A stretch of DNA of 64,000 nucleotides from Lophius americanus (GCA_037951165.1 JBBDHG010000014.1:23395001-23459000), one strand, 5' to 3'. Positions 13,561-25,544 are shown, counted from the first letter of the stretch. Numbers and translations are program-made. The notes: generated by a model not told the origin, from the sequence alone.

Positions 13561-14104
13561 CGGCAACAGACGCATAAAAAAAAAAAACTCATTGTAATGG
13601 AAGGCTGCTTAATTCAGCTCTTTTAAAACAAAGAAACAAACAAAGCTATTAGGAAATGTGTGTTTTCATTGAATGCAAATAGAAAAAGGCGCTCAGAGAG
13701 CATCAACCTCCGCAACGGCCCAACAGTAGCCAATTAAGCTTTTAATGTGATCAGAATCAATCAAATAGCCTTATTTTATGCAGATTTGTCCATTAATTTA
13801 TGAGTTATTAACAGCTTCTAAATCTACCAAAAACTCCCACAAACTTTCTCAGTATCTTTCAAATACTGTGGAACCGTTTGTCTTTTATTCTCCTACGCCT
13901 TCCACTCCTGCTTTTCTTCTCAGAGAACTGAGCCTCCAGCTCCCACCCCCTTTTTTTCGATTCTTCATTAAATGAAAAATAGTGAAGATATTATAATCCC
14001 AGGTGTCGTTGTTCTGCAGACACCTGCAGAACAGTTTTTCCATAATCTCAATGGCTAAACCTTATTATGATGTCATGTTGTGAGGTGATGACGTATCATG
14101 TAGT

Positions 14105-14280
14105 TTCTTCCGCTTATCCAGGGTCGGGTCGCGGTGAATGCCGGCTAAGAAGGGCATTCCAGACGTCCCTGCCCAAAGCATCACTCTCCAGCTCATTTTA
14201 GGGAATCCTCAGGCGTTCCCTGGCCTGATGAGAGATATAGTCCTTCCACAATGTTCAGGGTGTAAGCTAATCATCTCCAG
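14105..14280 (+). mobile_element. Retroposon-derived repeat (family D)
   Basis: CCGCTTATCCAGGGTCGGGT, CTCCAGCTCATTTTAGGGAA and GGCGTTCCCTGGCCTGATGA are a decayed form of a very common teleost LINE-derived repeat. A second copy lies at 23.78-23.93 kb in the other orientation. Confidence 0.55.
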
Positions 14281-14334
14281 GATATTTTTAAACGTACTTC
14301 TGGGTAAAACTTCATGCAAATCTGTCCAATATTT

Positions 14335-14460
14335 CTTTGCGTAATTATGCCAACTAACAAAAAAAGAGAACGATACATAATAAAATAATTATGTAACTTG
14401 ATACAACCAATAAAAGTAATAGTTTTCTGAAAAGATGTTTTACAAAAGGTTTGAGCCAAT
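14335..14460 (-). mobile_element. Short family B fragment
   Basis: AATTATGTAACTTGATACAA and CAATAAAAGTAATAGTTTTC match the corresponding part of the family B copies at 25.2 and 37.75 kb. Confidence 0.4.
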
Positions 14461-14465
14461 CTAAT

Positions 14466-14700
14466 GGTAAATGGACTGCCCTTGTATAGATCTTGTCTAG
14501 TCTCCTCGAACACGCAATGCACTTTACAATGCGAGCCAGCATTCACCCATTAAATCATAACGTGATGACCAAGGCTGCGATGCAACCATTCATGCCAGGT
14601 TCAGTCTCTTGCTCAAGGACACTTTGACATGTGGACTGCAGGGGCCGGGTACAAACCACCGAGCTTCAGATAATTGGACGACCGCTCTACCAACTGACGC
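14466..14700 (+). mobile_element. Dispersed fish SINE-like repeat
   Basis: GGTAAATGGACTGCCCTTGT, GCATTCACCCATT, CTTGCTCAAGGACACTTTGA and CGACCGCTCTACCAACTGA are successive segments of a familiar teleost repeat (5'-truncation not evident). Confidence 0.55.
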
Positions 14701-15444
14701 ATCGTCGTCGTCACTGTCCGTGAATTACAAAATCATTAAATAATTAAATTTTTTATAGGATATGCTCTTAAAGCTGTTTATCATATTATGGTAGATTTAG
14801 ATTAAATAAATAAATTTAATAAAATATGCAAAGAAATAATTTTATCCGTATGGGAGGACATTAAAGCGCAAAGGACGTTACAGAGGAGAGATTCTTGATC
14901 ATATAAAGCAAGACCTTCATATGATAAGGAGTACCTCATTTTAGTTATTACATGTTTTTTATATAAAGCGCGAGAAGTCTTCTCCTAACTAATTTGACGG
15001 AGGAATTAATCAAAAAGTGAACTAACAGATAACAAATATACATAGTTGTCTTTCATTCACCTGTTCTATTGATACCCATGCTCTCTATTAACCCTTTTAT
15101 TCACTGCTTCATGAATGTGATGCACTCGCTTAAACCACTGCACTCTTGAACCTCCTTTTATATTGCGTTTTCATATCATTTCATTTCTATCTTTTTCTTC
15201 TCCTTGATATCTTTTCATAATCATCACGACAGCCAGCCACGTCTCTCTTGGTTTTCTGTTTTTTGTTTTTTCTGGCGCCCCTTCCCTTGAGACTTTGAGG
15301 TCATGGTCAGCCACTTGTAACCACGTGCTTTAAACGCTGTTTATCCTTTTCTGTGCATGCTTCAGAGATGCGTTATGACTGAGCGAGTAAAGCCACGGCA
15401 CAGGTGCTGCAACTAGACAACAGCTTTGTTTCTCGCCCGCCGTC

Positions 15445-15474
15445 CCTCTCTTTCTCTCTCTCTCTCTCTCTCTC
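15445..15474. repeat. (CT)n microsatellite
   Basis: Pyrimidine tract with about 12 CT units. Confidence 0.9.
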
Positions 15475-15847
15475 AACGGCATGCAGCCCTCATGCATCAG
15501 CCTTTTTTCTTAGTATAGATGGGGCCGCACTACGGACCTGACTCTGAAATGTGGAGAGAGGGATGGACAATTACATGATTCAGCTTGCCCACATAAAGTG
15601 CGCTTCCTGTCGAAGGGCAGTCACGTCATGCTTGAACCACAGCTTGTGCATGACTGTGTCAATGTCACCTTATGTTCTGCTTAGCTGTTAGCATTGTGCG
15701 CCGGCTGCTGCTGCTCCTGTCGTGAACTACCCAGCAGCTTTGAGGGTAGCAAATCGGAGGAAGTAGAGTGAGTGGCATTTCATCCAACAGGGCCACTTGA
15801 GAATTTGTTGAGGCTAATGATTTAAAGTGCACCTAAAAATGATGTTT

Positions 15848-15880
15848 ATGTGTGTGTGTGTGCGTGTGTGTGTGTGTGTG
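15848..15880. repeat. (GT)n microsatellite
   Basis: GT repeats with one GC interruption. Confidence 0.9.
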
Positions 15881-17265
15881 CATGTGGGTGTTTGCATGTG
15901 TTGAGTGCCTGTGCACCATTAAATCTGTGGGTGTCATTGGTTATGTGTTTTCATTTAGTTAAGCAATGCAGACATTCTCCATTAACCTCTTAATATAGAT
16001 TTAATCTATTTTAACCCTTTGGTGAAGGTCAGAGCCAAAGAACAATCTATATAATGGCCAAATAATGTTGTGTAGCATGTATTTGTTCTTCCATTTCATG
16101 AATATGCCATCAATTACATATCATAATGGATTGTGTCCTCAAGCTTAACCAGCTTCAGCCCGAGGGAGTTTATATTGTGTATGTTTAGGGACAGTTAATC
16201 TGATCTTTTAAAATCCTGACTGTGAAGAACAATATAAGACAGTAGAGTCAGAGGCAAACAACAAATCATAGAGACCAATCTCGTCTCCTGGAAAGCACAG
16301 AGAGATGATAGGTGATGTGTCAGTGCGAGTATTGGATTGTGTGTGTAAAAGAGAGAAACAGAAAGGAGGGACTGCACATGCATTTTTTGTGTATGTGTTG
16401 GGAATACTGAATAACAGCAGTGAAAAGCCCTCCAGCCACTGTCAAAATTATCTTCTGTAGCAAGTCCCTGTGGTGCTGCCTGGCTCTATCAGAAGCCTGT
16501 GGGTATGAACTCACGGTTGTAACTCTGTTCCCAATTTGGACAAACCTTTAATTTCATCCTAACGCCGAGCATAATACATTCTTACTTCAATGCAGACAAC
16601 ACCGACACAAAACAAATACGTAAATCAACATTCATAAAGTCAATGTGAGTAAATCCGTTATTGCAGCATGTTTGGGCATCTCTCTCCTTGTCTCTTTCTA
16701 TTTCTGATAACGCCATACCCAGTTGCCAGGATACCACTTCTATAATGCACAGTGCTAATTGTTTTGACTGAGTAACAAGCTGTGTAATAAAGGCACCTTG
16801 TACAATTTTGTGATTCAAGTCATGCACAAGCTCAGTGGATTAATCTGAGGAGCTGGGGATTTGAAGTGCAGGGGCTGGTAGTGGTGACTTTGTATGTGCT
16901 ACTACATCAACTAACCAAAAGAAACAGATCTCCTCTTGGACAGTTAAAGCTACTGCTAAGATCTCCAAATTTCATAAAAACAGTTCATGATAGGTTAAAC
17001 CGAACACAGCATGAGTTAGAACACACTCCATGAATATTCTACCTCACTTTCTCTCTCATACATACAACTAGCACGCAAATTGGATGTTAAACTTATTGGA
17101 TGACAACTTTGGCTAAAAATGTGTAATTGTGGACATATGAAGTACAAGTACCAGGTATGTTCCAGCTCACACTGACTAACACCTCTGATCCGGACTGATA
17201 ATACATGGAAATTAGGATAAATTGGGATAAATGCTGCAGGATAATGGGACAAAGAGTGAACTTGA

Positions 17266-17315
17266 ATTTTACTGATCGTCTGATATATATTTATATATCA
17301 GACGATCAGTAAAAT
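17266..17315. repeat. Perfect 24-bp palindrome with 2-nt centre
   Basis: Left arm 17,266-17,289 and right arm 17,292-17,315 are exact reverse complements. The inner part is TATA-rich, the outer part is ACTGATCGTCTGA and its complement. A short (GT)n follows. Confidence 0.95.
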
Positions 17316-17419
17316 GTGTGTGTGTGTATATATAATGAACAGAGGTGTCAGGTCCTTGGAATTCAGTGACAGTCAGCATGACATTGGTTCCAGGCAGAGG
17401 GCCAGCGGAGGGTCACTCT

Positions 17420-18480
17420 TAGCTCTTTCCAAATCCATTGCGAGCGTCAGAGGTTGAATGTAGAAGCACCTTTGTCAGCTCCGGTGAGGGAGCTGTATCC
17501 ATGTTCAACTCAGGGTAGGTCAGCGAATCAAGAGGAATGGTCTTGCAAAATTTTGTGGATTCGACTCCAACTTTCCATCGGTCGGCAACAAAAGTTATCC
17601 AGGAGCTCAACAACAATGGTGAAAGATGTGAGATTTGTAAATTAGAGAGTTTAAAGGAGAAGAGTGGATTGGTAGGAGATTGGTCCTGGTGATATACCAA
17701 TGGAGGTATGGAGGTGTCCAGTTGAGATGGCAGTGGAGAATTTAACAAGATTAAAAAACACTATCTTGGAGAGTGAGAGGATGCCTGAGGAATGGAGGAA
17801 AAGTGAATCGCTGCCCATTTTTAAAAACAGAGGTGATGTAAAGAGCTTTAGCGACTACAGAGGTGTAAAGCTGGTGGGTCATACAGTGAAGATCTGAGAA
17901 GGAGTAGTGGAAGCTAGGTTAAGAAAAGAGGCGAAAGTTTGTGAGCTGCAGTTAGGTTTCATGCAAAGAAAGAGCCCTATAGACGCGGTGTCGGCTTTGA
18001 GAGTGCTGATTAAGAAGTGTAGAAGAGAAGAGTTTCATTGTGTCTTTGTGGATCTAGAGAAAGCGTACAACATAGTGCCAAGGGGGCAATTGTGGGACTG
18101 CGTGAGGATGTCCGGAGTGACAGAGAAGTATTTTACAGTGGTAAAGGATTGTACGAGAGCCATGACAGCGGCAAGGTGTGTAGTAGGAGTGAGGGATGGG
18201 TTTAAGGTGGCTATGGGACTGCACCAAAGATTGGCTCTGAGCCTCTTCTTGTTTGCATTGGTGATGGACAAGCTGCCAGATGAGGTCACACAGTATCGTC
18301 CGATGTTTGCGGATGACATCTTCATCAAGAGTTACCCTACAGAGGTGAAGGTATGCACTATAGAGAAGAAGAATGAATATCCATTGCAGAGAGACAAAAC
18401 ACACGTGTGTGAAAATAAGAGGATACAGGTATAATGTTAATGAATGAAAGGAGTAGAGACGAAGAAACTGAAGGAGAGGA
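17420..18480 (+). pseudogene. RTE-like LINE reverse transcriptase remnant
   Basis: One frame runs 17,700-18,434 with a single in-frame TGA at 17,895 (probably a former Trp codon, TGG to TGA). It reads RMPEEWRKSESLPIFKNRGD, then the RT A motif CVFVDLEKAY (aspartate codon at 18,051), a damaged B motif GLHQRLALSLF where the family has GLHQGSALSPF, and the catalytic FADD box MFADDIFI (18,303-18,326). Upstream sequence from 17,420 appears frameshifted. It is an inactive copy; no endonuclease domain is left. RTE clade is my best guess from the wording of the motifs. Confidence 0.8.
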
Positions 18481-18484
18481 CATG

Positions 18485-19085
18485 CAGTTGGATTGTGTGA
18501 CAGAGGAAGGTGCAGAGGAAAGGGCAAGATAGAAACAGATGATCCACTGTGGCAACAGACCACATGCAACACAAAACAAAAGACAGAGAATTCAACGAAT
18601 GCTCTTATGGCTCGGAGGTCTGCTGCAGTGACACACAAGAAGCCTTCATTGTCAGGTTTTGAAAGTCCTGCCGCTGTATGACACACTGAAATAAGAGGAC
18701 ACTTTGACAGTGTGTTTAATTTATTGCAGGAAACAAAGCAGTTGAGTAGACTGCTCTAGCTAATGGCTCTGTGTGCCATGGGCTACCTAGAGAAAGTCAC
18801 AGAGGAGATTTGAAGTAAATCTGTATGAAGTATTATGACAATGGAACATTTCCTCCTGTTAATATATGTCAGTCAGTTGAGCGATGGTAGGAAAGCGGGA
18901 GTGCCGCATGCTAATGAGCAGGGTGCCTCTGTCTGGGGCTCCAGTCGGGATGCTAATATGAGCACCTGACTTTCTTTAAAATGCATCTCAGTCTTTACTA
19001 AAGTGCACATAAACATGAACTTGAACCTGGTGAGGTGAGCACCGTCATTCAAATGCATCCCAACCAATCCGAATGTGACAAGATT
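18485..19085. other. Upstream intergenic, nothing recognised
   Basis: No element or gene identified between two LINE remnants. Confidence 0.5.
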
Positions 19086-19089
19086 GCTG

Positions 19090-19485
19090 ACTTTGTCCTT
19101 GCAGAGTCAGACCCTCTGTGTCTGTGGTAGTGTCTGGTTCAACTGCAGGAGGTTTTTTCTGGCCTCACCCCTAGCGTCCGCCATCTGCCCCTCCTTGACG
19201 AAGGTGATGGTGTTGAGCAGTGGTTTTGTTTTTGCTGGTTGCTTCTCCTTTCTTGCTGTAGGATATCTGCTCATGTTTTCAACACCCTATCATGCCGCCA
19301 TCAGTATCTCCCCTTGGTGAAAGCAATTATGCGCCCTATTAGGAAGTGTGCCATGGTACCTGTTCTTCACATAGCTTGCAGAGTGGATCTTCCCTCACCC
19401 CCCACCTGTGCAGGTTGACTGGTATTGGTAAGGTGTCGTGGACAGTTCTCAGCAAGTAAGAAATCCAGCTCCAGCCTCCAAAATA
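19090..19485 (-). pseudogene. Non-LTR retrotransposon C-terminal remnant
   Basis: Reading the minus strand from about 19,480 gives WSWISYLLRTVHDTLPIPVN, then LHRWGVREDPLCKLCEEQV, and lower down KGRY*WRHDRVLKT*ADILQ. This matches a C-terminal zinc-knuckle region familiar from fish and coral retroelement proteins, with CxxC (CKLC) retained. Two or more stops and a disrupted second half of the knuckle show it is dead. Clade not assigned. Confidence 0.6.
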
Positions 19486-19514
19486 TGAGCCATGTGATGA
19501 TTCTCTTAGGGACT

Positions 19515-19790
19515 ATAGCTATAACTAGACCTACGCTGTCGTCCCAGACAGCAAGAGTATGCCCTCGCTAATAAAAGCTCCCAATCCCCCGATTGAACTC
19601 AAATTAGATGAGAAGATAATTCCGAAAAACGCAGTCTCCCCCTACTGAGTAAAGTATGAACTGTTAGAGTAACATATGTTTTATGTAAGATAGATTTCCT
19701 TGATTAAATTCATATGCACCAAATTTTGACTAAATCCGACCAACGCATAAGAAATTATTTAACTTAGAAAGAGCCTATTTTGTTCTAAGG
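19515..19790 (+). mobile_element. Repeat A copy, left and middle part
   Basis: ACTAGACCTACGCTGTCGTC at the left end, CAATCCCCCGATTGAACTCA, CTCCCCCTACTGAGTAAAGT, then TATGCACCAAATTTTGACTA. A second copy starts within a few bases of where this one stops. Confidence 0.6.
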
Positions 19791-19794
19791 CATT

Positions 19795-20400
19795 GTGTCC
19801 ACAGATCGAACTAGGTCTACAACTACTACGAGGCCAAAATATCCCCAAAAAAGCCCCCAATACACTGGATTGTACAAGCGATTCCCCTGATCGAACTCAA
19901 ATGCGGAGCTATGTCCAAAAACAGTGTTTATCATTAAAAAAAAGTTCCCTATCGTTAGTAGAATATGGACTGTTAGAGTAAATTATCATATTTCTATCCG
20001 AGGCACATCTGCTTGAGTCAATTCATATTCACCTAATTTGGACTAAATTGGACTGACTATTTAGGAAGTTATGCTTAATCCGTTAATAAGCTCTCCCTAG
20101 GGGGTAAGATATGAAAAATTACAGTAAAATATATATAAACAAGATTCTCTCTTCGTGAGTCGATTTTCATGCACCGAGCTTGGAATTACCAAACTTATGA
20201 AAGTTATGCACAAATACCAGGGTTCTAATTAAAAGCTCCCCCTGGATACCGAAATATAAACTGCAGGTACAAAGTTTGAAAATGACCCATCGAATAGTTT
20301 TTCAGTTATCTTGTTAACACAGAGGATCTGCGGTGACGGATGTGGGAGCGTTGACCATCCCATAATATCCTCAACTTTTCTACGATATAATTATATGTTT
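19795..20400 (+). mobile_element. Repeat A copy with two or three internal units
   Basis: Second, adjacent copy: ACTAGGTCTACAACTACTAC, CCCCCAATACACTGGATTGT, then repeated GAATATGGACTGTTAGAGTA / AAGATATGAAAAATTACAG / AAGCTCCCCCTGGATACC units, ending GTTTGAAAATGACCCATC and CATAATATCCTCAACTTTTC. Most complete example of the tandem internal structure. Confidence 0.6.
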
Positions 20401-20404
20401 TGAA

Positions 20405-21475
20405 GGCGTGCATTAGGTTCCAGTGAGGAAATGGGGAAATCTGCTAAATATTAATATATGTAACACATAATCCATTTTTACTCATAAATAAGCAATTACT
20501 GATGATAAACACACAATCAAAAGCTAGGAGCAGGTTTTCATGGTCAATCAATTAGGCACGTATTAGAGTCCAACATCATCGTGGCCGCATTTCCCCCTAG
20601 TGTGTTCTATGCTACGGATAAAACAATACGAAAAAGCAGGCTGTCCAGACAGGCTTACCCAACAGCAGCCCTGGCAGTATTGTCACGGTGATGGATAACT
20701 TATTTTGAAATCCTCAATAAGGTCACTATTGACATTATTCTATTCTCTGCAAATCTCTGGGGAGTATTTCATGTATCAACCCACACTTCGAAATCACTGG
20801 ATTCTGTGAAGTAAGTCAGTTTTCGTTTCTGGTAGAACAATAGATTAATCTCATGTTGTCACAAGTGGTAGAAAACAAATCACTAACCAAGATAGGCACA
20901 AAACAACACTATTCATTCCTTTTAAAGGCAATGGGAATGAAATAGTGGGCTAGGTGGGATAAGAGGCCATCTTTGCAGCACAGCTCTTCTGCTTCTGGCT
21001 GATACAGAGACAGAAATGCACCAATTACACCAATCCAAATACCTGGCTTCCAAATGCGGGAAGACAAGCTATAAATCTGCTGAGCTCCCCATTTACTCTG
21101 CTGTCTTGCTTCCATGTCTGTCATATACACCCATTCAGTTTAGATTAGATGAATAGAAGAGAACTGAAGAGTGTGTCTGGATGCGAACAATCTAAATGCT
21201 CATATATTGTTGTCCTGATGAAAGATTTACATACATATCTGTGTTGGACTGCCTCAGACACAACTACAACATTTACTTATTTACCATGACTTATTATTGA
21301 AATGATATTAATCTCAACATATACGCTATCTTTAGATCATAGCGAGGAACCATTATAGAAAACACATTATATCCGGGTGGCTCAGAGAGGATATCCCCAT
21401 GGCCATTTATAGTTTGTAAAAATGAAATGGGACCAGAATAAGGATTTTGAGGTAAAATCTGAAGAAATGGTGGCA
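20405..21475. other. Upstream intergenic, nothing recognised
   Basis: No element or gene identified. Confidence 0.5.
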
Positions 21476-21479
21476 AAGA

Positions 21480-21760
21480 AAACGTGCAAAAGAGTCAGAC
21501 ACATGAAAAAAAATGAGTTAGTCCTGAATCATCTCTTTGGTTGAGCGCAGTTTTCAAATTTTCTCTCTATTGCTTATTGAAAAATGTGTGCCACTGACTG
21601 AACCACTTTACAATATGACCCACTGGCAGCATGTATGCTAAAGAGTATTGGGCCAAGGATGGAGCCGTGGGAGACACAACAGGAAATAAATAAAATCTGC
21701 AAAGAAATAATTTTTCCAAATTTCTTTTCTTTATAATAACATTAAAGTTAACCCTATCGT
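21480..21760 (-). mobile_element. Family B (L2/CR1-like) fragment
   Basis: GACCCACTGGCAGCATGTAT and GGGCCAAGGATGGAGCCGTG are the reverse complement of the GVPQGS-region of the family; AACATTAAAGTTAACCC at about 21,740 is an end sequence. Confidence 0.5.
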
Positions 21761-21764
21761 ATCC

Positions 21765-22420
21765 ACGATTGTGAGCTGGCCTGTTTGTCCTGATAAATGA
21801 AACCCTATTAACGAAGTGATAGTTAAGTTTATGTTCATTTTACTTTAGATATATTTTTGGCTCCTGATTAGCTTTTCACATAATGACCTAATAACCTATG
21901 ACTAACAATTCAACAACATCAAATAAAAATGGTAAGAAATGAAAAAGGCACCTGGTTATTAAGTGGATTCCAGTTTTAACCCTTTCAAGTGGGGAAGCAC
22001 AAAAACACAAACAACTTGGCAGTATTATAACAATGCGGCTGCATTGACCACATGCCAATATTCTGCATGAATATTGACCGACAATGAAAATGTAATAACA
22101 TTATTAAATGATTCCAGGCCATAACAAGTATGGAAAGATCTAACCAAATCTTTTCTTAGAGGTATCATTGTTTGTTCTGTTATATGATTAAATTTAGAGC
22201 AGATTTTTAGTCTATTCTAATCTTGTTGGTAATTTATTCAGAGTGTATTCACTTTTTTGGGCCAAAATCAGAGTTGCCATTTGAGAAAAGGCATCATGCC
22301 AGAGATTTAAAATCATCTTATTTTGGGAAAAATAATTGGACACATTCAATTGGCATCATATTATTTCCCTGAGAAGCCATGGAAAGTTTGGAATCTTTCT
22401 CAGTACCGCCACATCGAACG
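21765..22420. other. Upstream intergenic, nothing recognised
   Basis: AT-rich, unclassified. Confidence 0.5.
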
Positions 22421-22424
22421 CTGA

Positions 22425-22660
22425 ATATCGTTCTTCTTCGTCCCTGTCTTAATGCGATAACTCAAAAACTATGTTATGGATCAATTACAGCTTACAAATG
22501 GATTGATTTAGTAAAATATCAGTTGTACACTTCGGACACTAGGAGGAGCTATATCGCTAACCGTGTCCGATTTAGTTCAAAGTTGGTGCAAAATATTTAA
22601 CAAAGGGAAATCTATCCTCTATTTATCATATTTTACTCACTAGGGGGCTTTTGTTGATGT
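22425..22660 (-). mobile_element. Repeat A fragment (minus)
   Basis: GCGATAACTCAAAAACTATG, GGACACTAGGAGGAGCTATA and ACTCACTAGGGGGCTTTT are the reverse complement of the family's right and middle parts. Confidence 0.5.
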
Positions 22661-22672
22661 GTGTGGGTATAC

Positions 22673-22700
22673 GTGTGAGTGTGTGTGTGTGTGTTTGTGT
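22673..22700. repeat. (GT)n microsatellite
   Basis: About 11 GT units with one GA and one TT interruption. Confidence 0.85.
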
Positions 22701-22704
22701 TACT

Positions 22705-23770
22705 GTGTATCTGTGTAGGTAACTGTTTTAGTCATATTCCTGAACACATTGGTTAGAGATTATTTTAACTCGATCACAGGTTGCCGTGCTTTACTCTCCC
22801 ACTTTAGCTAGCTTGATTGGCTGGAAAGACATCACATGGGTAGATGCATAAATATAGACGAAGTGTCCATCTACTGATGCTGGCTAAAATGCCATCAGCT
22901 AGAACTTTATTGTGAGTCACGGCATCTCTACACCACTCGGATTGTTCTCACAGCTTAATATCACTTTGAAAGGCTCTTCCTCTCCGTGAGGACTGTGTCC
23001 TCTTGTTGAAGGCAGGATTATGTTTACCTTTGAAGGTCTGAATGGACCGTCCCATGACAATTAATGCATTTACGCTTCCAAAAGCAAGCGCCTTGAAGTT
23101 TTCTTTTGATTTTCTTGTCTATATGTACATATACAAAGAGATCTTCGAACAAACTCAGCGTCAGCACATGACAATGATCCTGTCCATGCATGGTTTTGAT
23201 TATTGCAATCTGAGAGGTCTGCCACTTAAAACAAGGGGCGTGTCCTTTAGTAAGTAGTACTAATAACAATTGTTTATGTAGGGGCATAAAGAGAGGCAAA
23301 GGATGATTGATAAGGGTAACTCTATTCTACAATTGGCGACAGGAACTCATGGCGCTTCCTGAGCAGTCAAAGATGAGACCCACTCTCTGCCTTTTGAGTA
23401 GAAGACCTGAGACAACAGAAATGTTAAAGAGTTGCATGCTAATGTTTTGTGAGGACTAGTAGGGGTGTGAAAAGATGTTGCTACCGAGGGATACTTTGTG
23501 GTTGCTAAGGAACTGCCTGGAAGACCATCACAATAGACAGGGGCAGAGAGAAAGATCAAATTCATTTTTAAAGTCAATGACGTTTTTCAAAACTCTTAAC
23601 AAAGGAATATAGAGGAGCATGAATGTAGTTCTAATGTATTGCATGGTTGAGTCCCAGTAATAAGGTGAAGAGCTCCCACATCGGGACATAAATGGGAATG
23701 TCCAAAGGAGACGTTGATTTGGGCTCTTAATTTTTGAGTGTTCTGGATGGCTCCATCTTACTTTTCAGAC
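22705..23770. other. Upstream intergenic, nothing recognised
   Basis: No element or gene identified. Confidence 0.5.
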
Positions 23771-23774
23771 ACAT

Positions 23775-23930
23775 CTAATTGGGAGGAAAAGTCGATGTAG
23801 ACCTGGAAATTCCTGCTGTATAACTCATCTCCCAGGAGGAGCTGGTAAACAAGGAGAAGGGGACATCAGGACTTCTCTGCTTAGCCTGCTGTCACCAGGA
23901 CCCATCGCTTCAGCGTGAAGTAAAAGACAG
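23775..23930 (-). mobile_element. Retroposon-derived repeat (family D, minus)
   Basis: GAGGAGCTGGTAAACAAGGA, GACTTCTCTGCTTAGCCTGC and TGTCACCAGGACCCATC are a decayed minus copy of the repeat seen at 14.1 kb. Confidence 0.4.
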
Positions 23931-23934
23931 ATAA

Positions 23935-24690
23935 AGCTCCTGGGATGGGAAAGTATACACCCTTAATTAATGAATTCAGCCTAACCGAAAGAAAAATAAC
24001 AAATTCAATGCAAAACACCAGGATTTATCGAATTGTTTGTGACTGACCTCCAAAATGATATAAACACACATTTTCTGACTCGGGACTCATATCGGCAGCA
24101 CATCTTGCCTTGCCTAAGTCCTCATACTTAGACAGTTTTTCAGTGCGAGACGGTGTAGACTCCAGCCATTTTTCTCCTGAGAGAAAACAGTCATTATTGC
24201 ATGACAACAAGGGGTAATTTATAGCGTAAATGTTAACACGGGTCCTTTAATGTCATTGAGCATATCAACAGTGCTGTTGTTTGTCTTGCAAAGATGGTGT
24301 TGAATAAAACACCAGGCAGAGACCAAACATCAAACCAAATTTAAAGTCATTGCATCTGCTGCTTATCAGTTAACTGTTTTTAATATTCTCTTATTGGTTT
24401 TCCAATCACTGAATGTCCTGGCACTCACGGACATTGCTCTAAAGATGTGTCCCAAGTAGATCTATCAGCAGCTGGCCTTTTAGTCATTTCAAGGATGCCG
24501 ACAAAAACACATCGGTAATCAGGCTTGAGCCGCCACGTCCCTCATCTGTGGGACAGCATGTCTCAAGATCTGAGGCCTCAGTGGATGTTTTTAAGAGAAA
24601 CCCTAAGGAAGTTCTTTAACACCTGACTTTTCCATGCAAGACCTTACCATTTGTTGCCTTTATACTCAGTTATTGGTCGCCATACGTTTT
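23935..24690. other. Upstream intergenic, nothing recognised
   Basis: No element or gene identified. Confidence 0.5.
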
Positions 24691-24691
24691 T

Positions 24692-24906
24692 GGGCGGCTG
24701 TAACTCAGATGGGTAGGGCGGCTCCTTATCGGAAGATCTGAAGATAGCCGGTTCAAACCCCAGCAAGTGTGCATGTGGCTGGGTCCTTCAGCAAGACCCT
24801 GAAACAGTTTGGACTGTTTCCCTCTGGGCTGAGCTCACCCCTCAGGGATGGGTCAAATGTAGGGAAATAATTTGACTGTGTGACTCTATGTGATTAATAA
24901 TCGTGA
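24692..24906 (+). mobile_element. tRNA-derived SINE
   Basis: Starts GGGCGGCTGTAACTCAGATGGG with a pol III A-box-like TAACTCAGATGGG (24,701-24,713) and B-box-like GGTTCAAACCC (24,750-24,760). Tail segment GGGATGGGTCAAATGTAGGG then an AT-rich 3' end. A second copy of the same family is at 37.06-37.26 kb on the other strand. Confidence 0.75.
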
Positions 24907-24944
24907 ATTATTGTCCCCGGTTTTATATTCTCCCTTTTAGATTT

Positions 24945-25540
24945 GTTCAACCCTTTAATGACCTGCTCAACTTTTTACTTGAGCTCATTTGGGGTTACTA
25001 TTTCTTATCGGAAAATGTGACTGAATCCGTTAATATGACCCCCATGTGATATGACCCAGTGGCATTATGTGTATGCAAAACAGAAAGTGGCCAAGGATGG
25101 AACCCTGTGGAACACCACTGGTCAAACGGGCAATCGGGTGGAGGGATGCATTATAAATGAAATGTATTATTATTATTATTATTATTACCCCCGATTATTG
25201 AAAAAGGAAATTTTTTGGGCATTTTATAGCAATGTGAGGACTAACCAAACAGAATTATGTAACCTGATACAGCCAAAAAAAACCTAATAGTTTTTTAAAA
25301 ACAAAAGTTTCTAAAAATGTTTAAGATTATTTCCATTCATGATGAAAGTAGTAATGGGGAACTAAACTGGACTATATTTTATTAAAGTCTGATTATTTTT
25401 TTTAACTGTTTATAAACGTGCTTTACGTCACAATTTGTATTTTAATGGTAAATTTAGAGTGTTTAAGATATGGGATTAATAAAGTGAATAAAATGTGCTC
25501 TTGGTGAGAACATTAAAGAATTAATAAACGTGACTTTTCA
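24945..25540 (-). mobile_element. Family B (L2/CR1-like) copy, near full length
   Basis: Left end AACCCTTTAATGACCTGCTC (24,951 on), then the minus-strand RT fragment (AAGGATGGAACCCTGTGGAA), and right end GAGAACATTAAAGAATTAA (near 25,508-25,526). It is interrupted by a GCATTATAAAT...(TTA)n tail at 25,148-25,187, probably a nested retroposon tail. Confidence 0.55.
25165..25187 (+). repeat. (TAT)n microsatellite
   Basis: About eight TTA units, part of a retroposon 3' tail. Confidence 0.9.
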
Positions 25541-25544
25541 TTTT

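Larger units (their letters stand above)
14705..17260. other. Upstream intergenic, nothing recognised
   Basis: Contains (CT)n at 15,445-15,474 and (GT)n at 15,848-15,880; otherwise unclassified. Confidence 0.45.

Noticed and set aside
18054..18686. 210-codon minus-strand ORF
   Set aside because: It is the antisense shadow of the RTE-like reverse transcriptase and its flank.
24692..24765. A functional tRNA gene
   Set aside because: A- and B-box-like sites are present, but the sequence lacks a complete cloverleaf and continues into a SINE body shared with a second copy.
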